Shown: positions 22,191 through 23,880 of the stretch, in pieces
Layout of the letters: every line of letters starts with the position of its first letter
Numbering within the stretch: position 1 is the stretch's first letter
Position numbers and translations under genes: made by a program
DNA from: Collinsella aerofaciens
Lineage (GTDB): Bacteria > Actinomycetota > Coriobacteriia > Coriobacteriales > Coriobacteriaceae
NCBI GenBank assembly: GCA_021639365.1
Contig: JAJXHK010000034.1
Span: 1-23,880 of the forward strand
Length of the DNA stretch: 23,880 nt
Reading direction: 5' to 3'
Notes under the pieces: model-generated
What the model was told of the DNA's origin: nothing
Databases searched by the model: none
The model's input: only the letters and a program-made list of their open reading frames with translations

Positions 22191-23426
22191 ATGTTTAATA
22201 AAAAGCCCCTCGCAGATACCACCACCCGAAGACCCTCAACTGGTGCGCAGGCCAAGATCTACAGTCGCGATAACGTGGCTCGCTATTCCGAGCGCGCTCG
22301 CCAACGTCGTCGTAGCCACACGATTCGTCACGTCGCGCTCATTGTCGTGCTTGGCGTACTGTTGAGTGCCACTACCGCTGCCGGCCTGTGGTTTGCCACC
22401 ATTATGGGCAAGCTCGGCGATTCTAATGTCATTACCGACAATCTGCGTCGGGTTCTGGTTGACACCGATGAGGCAAAGGATCCGTTCTACGTGCTGCTTC
22501 TTGGCACCGACGGCCGTCCGGGCGAGGATACGTATCGTGCCGACTCGATTATCCTGGCACGCATCGACCCCACGCAAAAGCAGGCGACGCTCATTTCCGT
22601 TCCGCGCGACACCAAGGTCGAGTACAAGGGCGAGACCATGAAGATCAACGCCTGCCATACCGTTGGCGGCGCCGAGGCCATGGTCGAGGCGGTCAACGAG
22701 CTGTGCGGTGTTCAGATTTCCCACTATGCCGAGGTCAGCTTCGACGGTATGCAGGCGCTGATTGATTCGGTTGGCGGTATCGACATTAACGCAACCGATG
22801 ATGTTGACGACCCTGAGCACCTGGATATTAAGATTACCGCTGGCCAGCAGCATATGGACGGTGCCACCGCCCTTACCTATGCCCGCTGCCGCTACACCTA
22901 TGCCGACGGCGATTACACGCGCATGCGCCACCAGCGTCAGGTGCTTGGCGCCCTTGCCAACCAGATTCTCAATAACTTCGATGCCACGAAGATTTTTGGC
23001 CTGGTTAATTCGCTGTCCGATATGCTCGTAACCGATATGAGCGTTCAGGATATCGTGGCTACGGTCAACGCCATGCGCGGTATGGATGTCGACGGTATCT
23101 ACTCGGCCAACCTGCCCTCGTACGCCGACGACAGCACCATGATCGACGGTGTGAGCTACGTCTTTGTCTACGAGGACGAGCTTAAGGAAATGATGGCCCG
23201 TGTCGACGCCGGCAAGGACCCCAAGGGCCCCAACACCATGGGTCTTTCCGACGGCTCCAGCTCCACGATCGGTGACCTGAACAACAACACGTCTGACGAC
23301 TACGCAAACGGTACCGCAACCTCATCGGTCAGCTCTGACGATTCCGATGACTCAAGCGATTCGAGCGATTCGGACTACTACGAAGAGCCCACCGGCGACG
23401 GCAACGGCTACGAAGCCAACTACTAG
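22191..23426 (+). CDS. LytR-CpsA-Psr (LCP) family cell-wall glycopolymer ligase
   Basis: This 411-residue membrane-anchored enzyme is predicted to attach teichoic-acid-like or other glycopolymers from lipid carriers to peptidoglycan outside the cell. The ATG at 22191 is preferred over the in-frame TTG at 22185, which lacks a ribosome site; AGG at 22182 is weak, so coupling to murA is likely. A basic cytoplasmic tail is followed by one membrane helix (about 46-70). The LCP domain spans about 98-262, with LLLGTDGR (103-109), YRADSI (R116, D118), SVPRDTKV (R139, D140) and the arginine-rich segment ending DYTRMRHQRQ (R244, R246, R249). The C-terminal 60 residues are a Ser/Asp-rich low-complexity tail (SSDDSDDSSDSSDSDYYEE). 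A compound hairpin element starts two bases after its stop. Confidence 0.94.
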   Translation: MFNKKPLADTTTRRPSTGAQAKIYSRDNVARYSERARQRRRSHTIRHVALIVVLGVLLSATTAAGLWFATIMGKLGDSNVITDNLRRVLVDTDEAKDPFYVLLLGTDGRPGEDTYRADSIILARIDPTQKQATLISVPRDTKVEYKGETMKINACHTVGGAEAMVEAVNELCGVQISHYAEVSFDGMQALIDSVGGIDINATDDVDDPEHLDIKITAGQQHMDGATALTYARCRYTYADGDYTRMRHQRQVLGALANQILNNFDATKIFGLVNSLSDMLVTDMSVQDIVATVNAMRGMDVDGIYSANLPSYADDSTMIDGVSYVFVYEDELKEMMARVDAGKDPKGPNTMGLSDGSSSTIGDLNNNTSDDYANGTATSSVSSDDSDDSSDSSDSDYYEEPTGDGNGYEANY

Positions 23427-23427
23427 A

Positions 23428-23508
23428 GTTACGCGGTTTTACCAAACCGCGTAACCAGTTGACGCTGCAAACCCGCCAGAGCGGCAATCTGCCTTTCAAC
23501 TTCGGCGG
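23428..23508 (+). repeat. Compound hairpin element, copy C1 (truncated, 3' of the LCP gene)
   Basis: GTTACGCGGTTT (23428-23439) pairs perfectly with 23444-23455 around TACC. The box TTGACGCTGC (23459-23468) follows, then CCGCCAGAGCGGCAATCTG as in copy B. Instead of a full second hairpin, only a short GGCGG (23504-23508) that could pair with CCGCC (23473-23477) remains. A complete copy then starts 13 bases further on. This looks like a deletion product or a nested insertion. Confidence 0.75.
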
Positions 23509-23520
23509 CATGATCAAAAA

Positions 23521-23686
23521 GTTACGGCGTTTTACCAAACGCCGTAACGGCTCGACGCTGCGCGCCGCCCAAGGCGACAATTTGTCATTCAAAAGGCAGG
23601 GCATGACCAGAAGGTCAATGCCCTGCCTTTTTCATGCCAACTTGTTCGCCTTGGACGCCGCTCGCTGACGTTGGCTCAACCTGCGG
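23521..23686 (+). repeat. Compound hairpin element, copy C2 (complete)
   Basis: GTTACGGCGTTT (23521-23532) pairs perfectly with 23537-23548, followed by GGCTCGACGCTGC (23549-23561). The outer stem CCAAGGCGA (23569-23577) pairs with TCGCCTTGG (23646-23654). The inner stem 23591-23604 pairs with 23618-23631, extended by GACC/GGTC with AGAA loop and one bulged base (A23617). Compared with copy A, two base pairs in the outer and one in the inner stem change on both sides at once. The tail carries CGCTGAC and GCTCAACCTGCGG (23674-23686), identical to copy B. Confidence 0.85.
23591..23632 (+). terminator. Intrinsic terminator-like hairpin inside copy C2
   Basis: An 18-bp stem with a single bulged base and AGAA tetraloop ends in TTTTT (23628-23632). 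It is the equivalent of 1988-2029 and would terminate the murA-LCP transcript. Confidence 0.65.
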
Positions 23687-23708
23687 TGCTGACTACTCCC
23701 TTTGCACC

Positions 23709-23750
23709 AAAAACCGCCCCGTTCTCGGTTTTGAGGACGGGGCGGTTTTG
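23709..23750. terminator. Bidirectional intrinsic terminator between convergent genes
   Basis: AAAACCGCCCCGT (23710-23722) pairs fully with ACGGGGCGGTTTT (23737-23749). The loop can add CTC/GAG pairs. T runs stand on the 3' side of both strands, as expected for a site shared by the plus-strand LCP transcript and the minus-strand peptidase gene. Confidence 0.85.
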
Positions 23751-23773
23751 CTTACCTAGATTGTTCGAGTTCC

Positions 23774-23880
23774 TTATGCAAAGCGGGCGACGAGCTCCTG
23801 GAGCACGTCGGTCATCTTCACGAGCGAACTGACCGGGACGAACTCGTTGACGCCGTGGTAGCAATAGCCGCCGGTGGAAA
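23774..23880 (-). CDS. pepT: Peptidase T-like M20 aminopeptidase, C-terminal end only
   Basis: Only the last 35 codons are in the window; the gene continues beyond its right edge. On the minus strand the frame reads STGGYCYHGVNEFVPVSSLV, then KMTDVLQELVARFA and TAA at 23776-23774. The pattern GGYxxHGxxEFxPVxSLxK matches the C-terminus of tripeptide aminopeptidase PepT, where the His is a metal ligand and the tail packs against the catalytic domain. Other M20 peptidases end differently, but with so short a stretch the exact subfamily is tentative. It converges on the LCP gene, and the hairpin at 23709-23750 serves both. Confidence 0.75.
   Translation of the reverse strand, partial: STGGYCYHGVNEFVPVSSLVKMTDVLQELVARFA

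Overview
This 23.9-kb window is a high-GC, densely coding, almost entirely plus-strand stretch of an actinobacterial chromosome. Gene content, codon bias, strong AGGAGG-type ribosome sites with occasional GTG/TTG starts, and the style of the intergenic repeats point to Coriobacteriia, most likely Collinsella or a close relative. That assignment is inference from family knowledge; no search was run. The window is housekeeping DNA interrupted by small accessory or repetitive pieces.

Layout. (1) 26-1868: a single-pass membrane protein of unknown function, then a LacX-type aldose 1-epimerase homologue. (2) 2197-5089: a polar amino-acid ABC importer in the order lipoprotein, permease, ATPase, followed by an M20 metallopeptidase (5161-6576). 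(3) 6806-11317: the translation-quality cluster prfA (RF1), prmC (RF methyltransferase) and tsaC/sua5 (t6A synthesis). It is split by a hicAB toxin-antitoxin pair with its own AT-rich promoter and operator. prmC and tsaC both carry unusual insertions. (4) 11331-13643: glpK and upp. (5) 13835-20806: an F-type ATP synthase operon (small AtpI-position membrane protein, then atpB-E-F-H-A-G-D-C) behind a recognisable promoter, with translational overlaps between several genes. (6) 20895-23426: murA and an LCP-family cell-wall ligase, closed by a bidirectional terminator. On the minus strand is the 3' end of a peptidase T-like gene (23774 to the window end).

The most interesting material is non-coding. 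Three copies of a compound hairpin element start 0-2 bases after the stop codons of three unrelated genes (the epimerase, prfA and the LCP gene). Each has a 9-12 bp hairpin, a conserved CGACGCTGC box, and a second long-range hairpin whose stem sequence differs between copies while base pairing is kept, including a conserved single-base bulge. This covariation argues for selection on structure. I interpret it as a dispersed 3'-UTR/terminator-like repeat, possibly mobile. A second class of short palindromes with a GGGAC-type core occurs at 6333-6363 (in frame inside the M20 peptidase gene), 6577-6609 and 8048-8076, with a partial inverted copy at 2082-2098. A 148-nt AT-rich gene-free segment (8193-8340) folds on paper into nested stems and could be a structured RNA or a miniature element.
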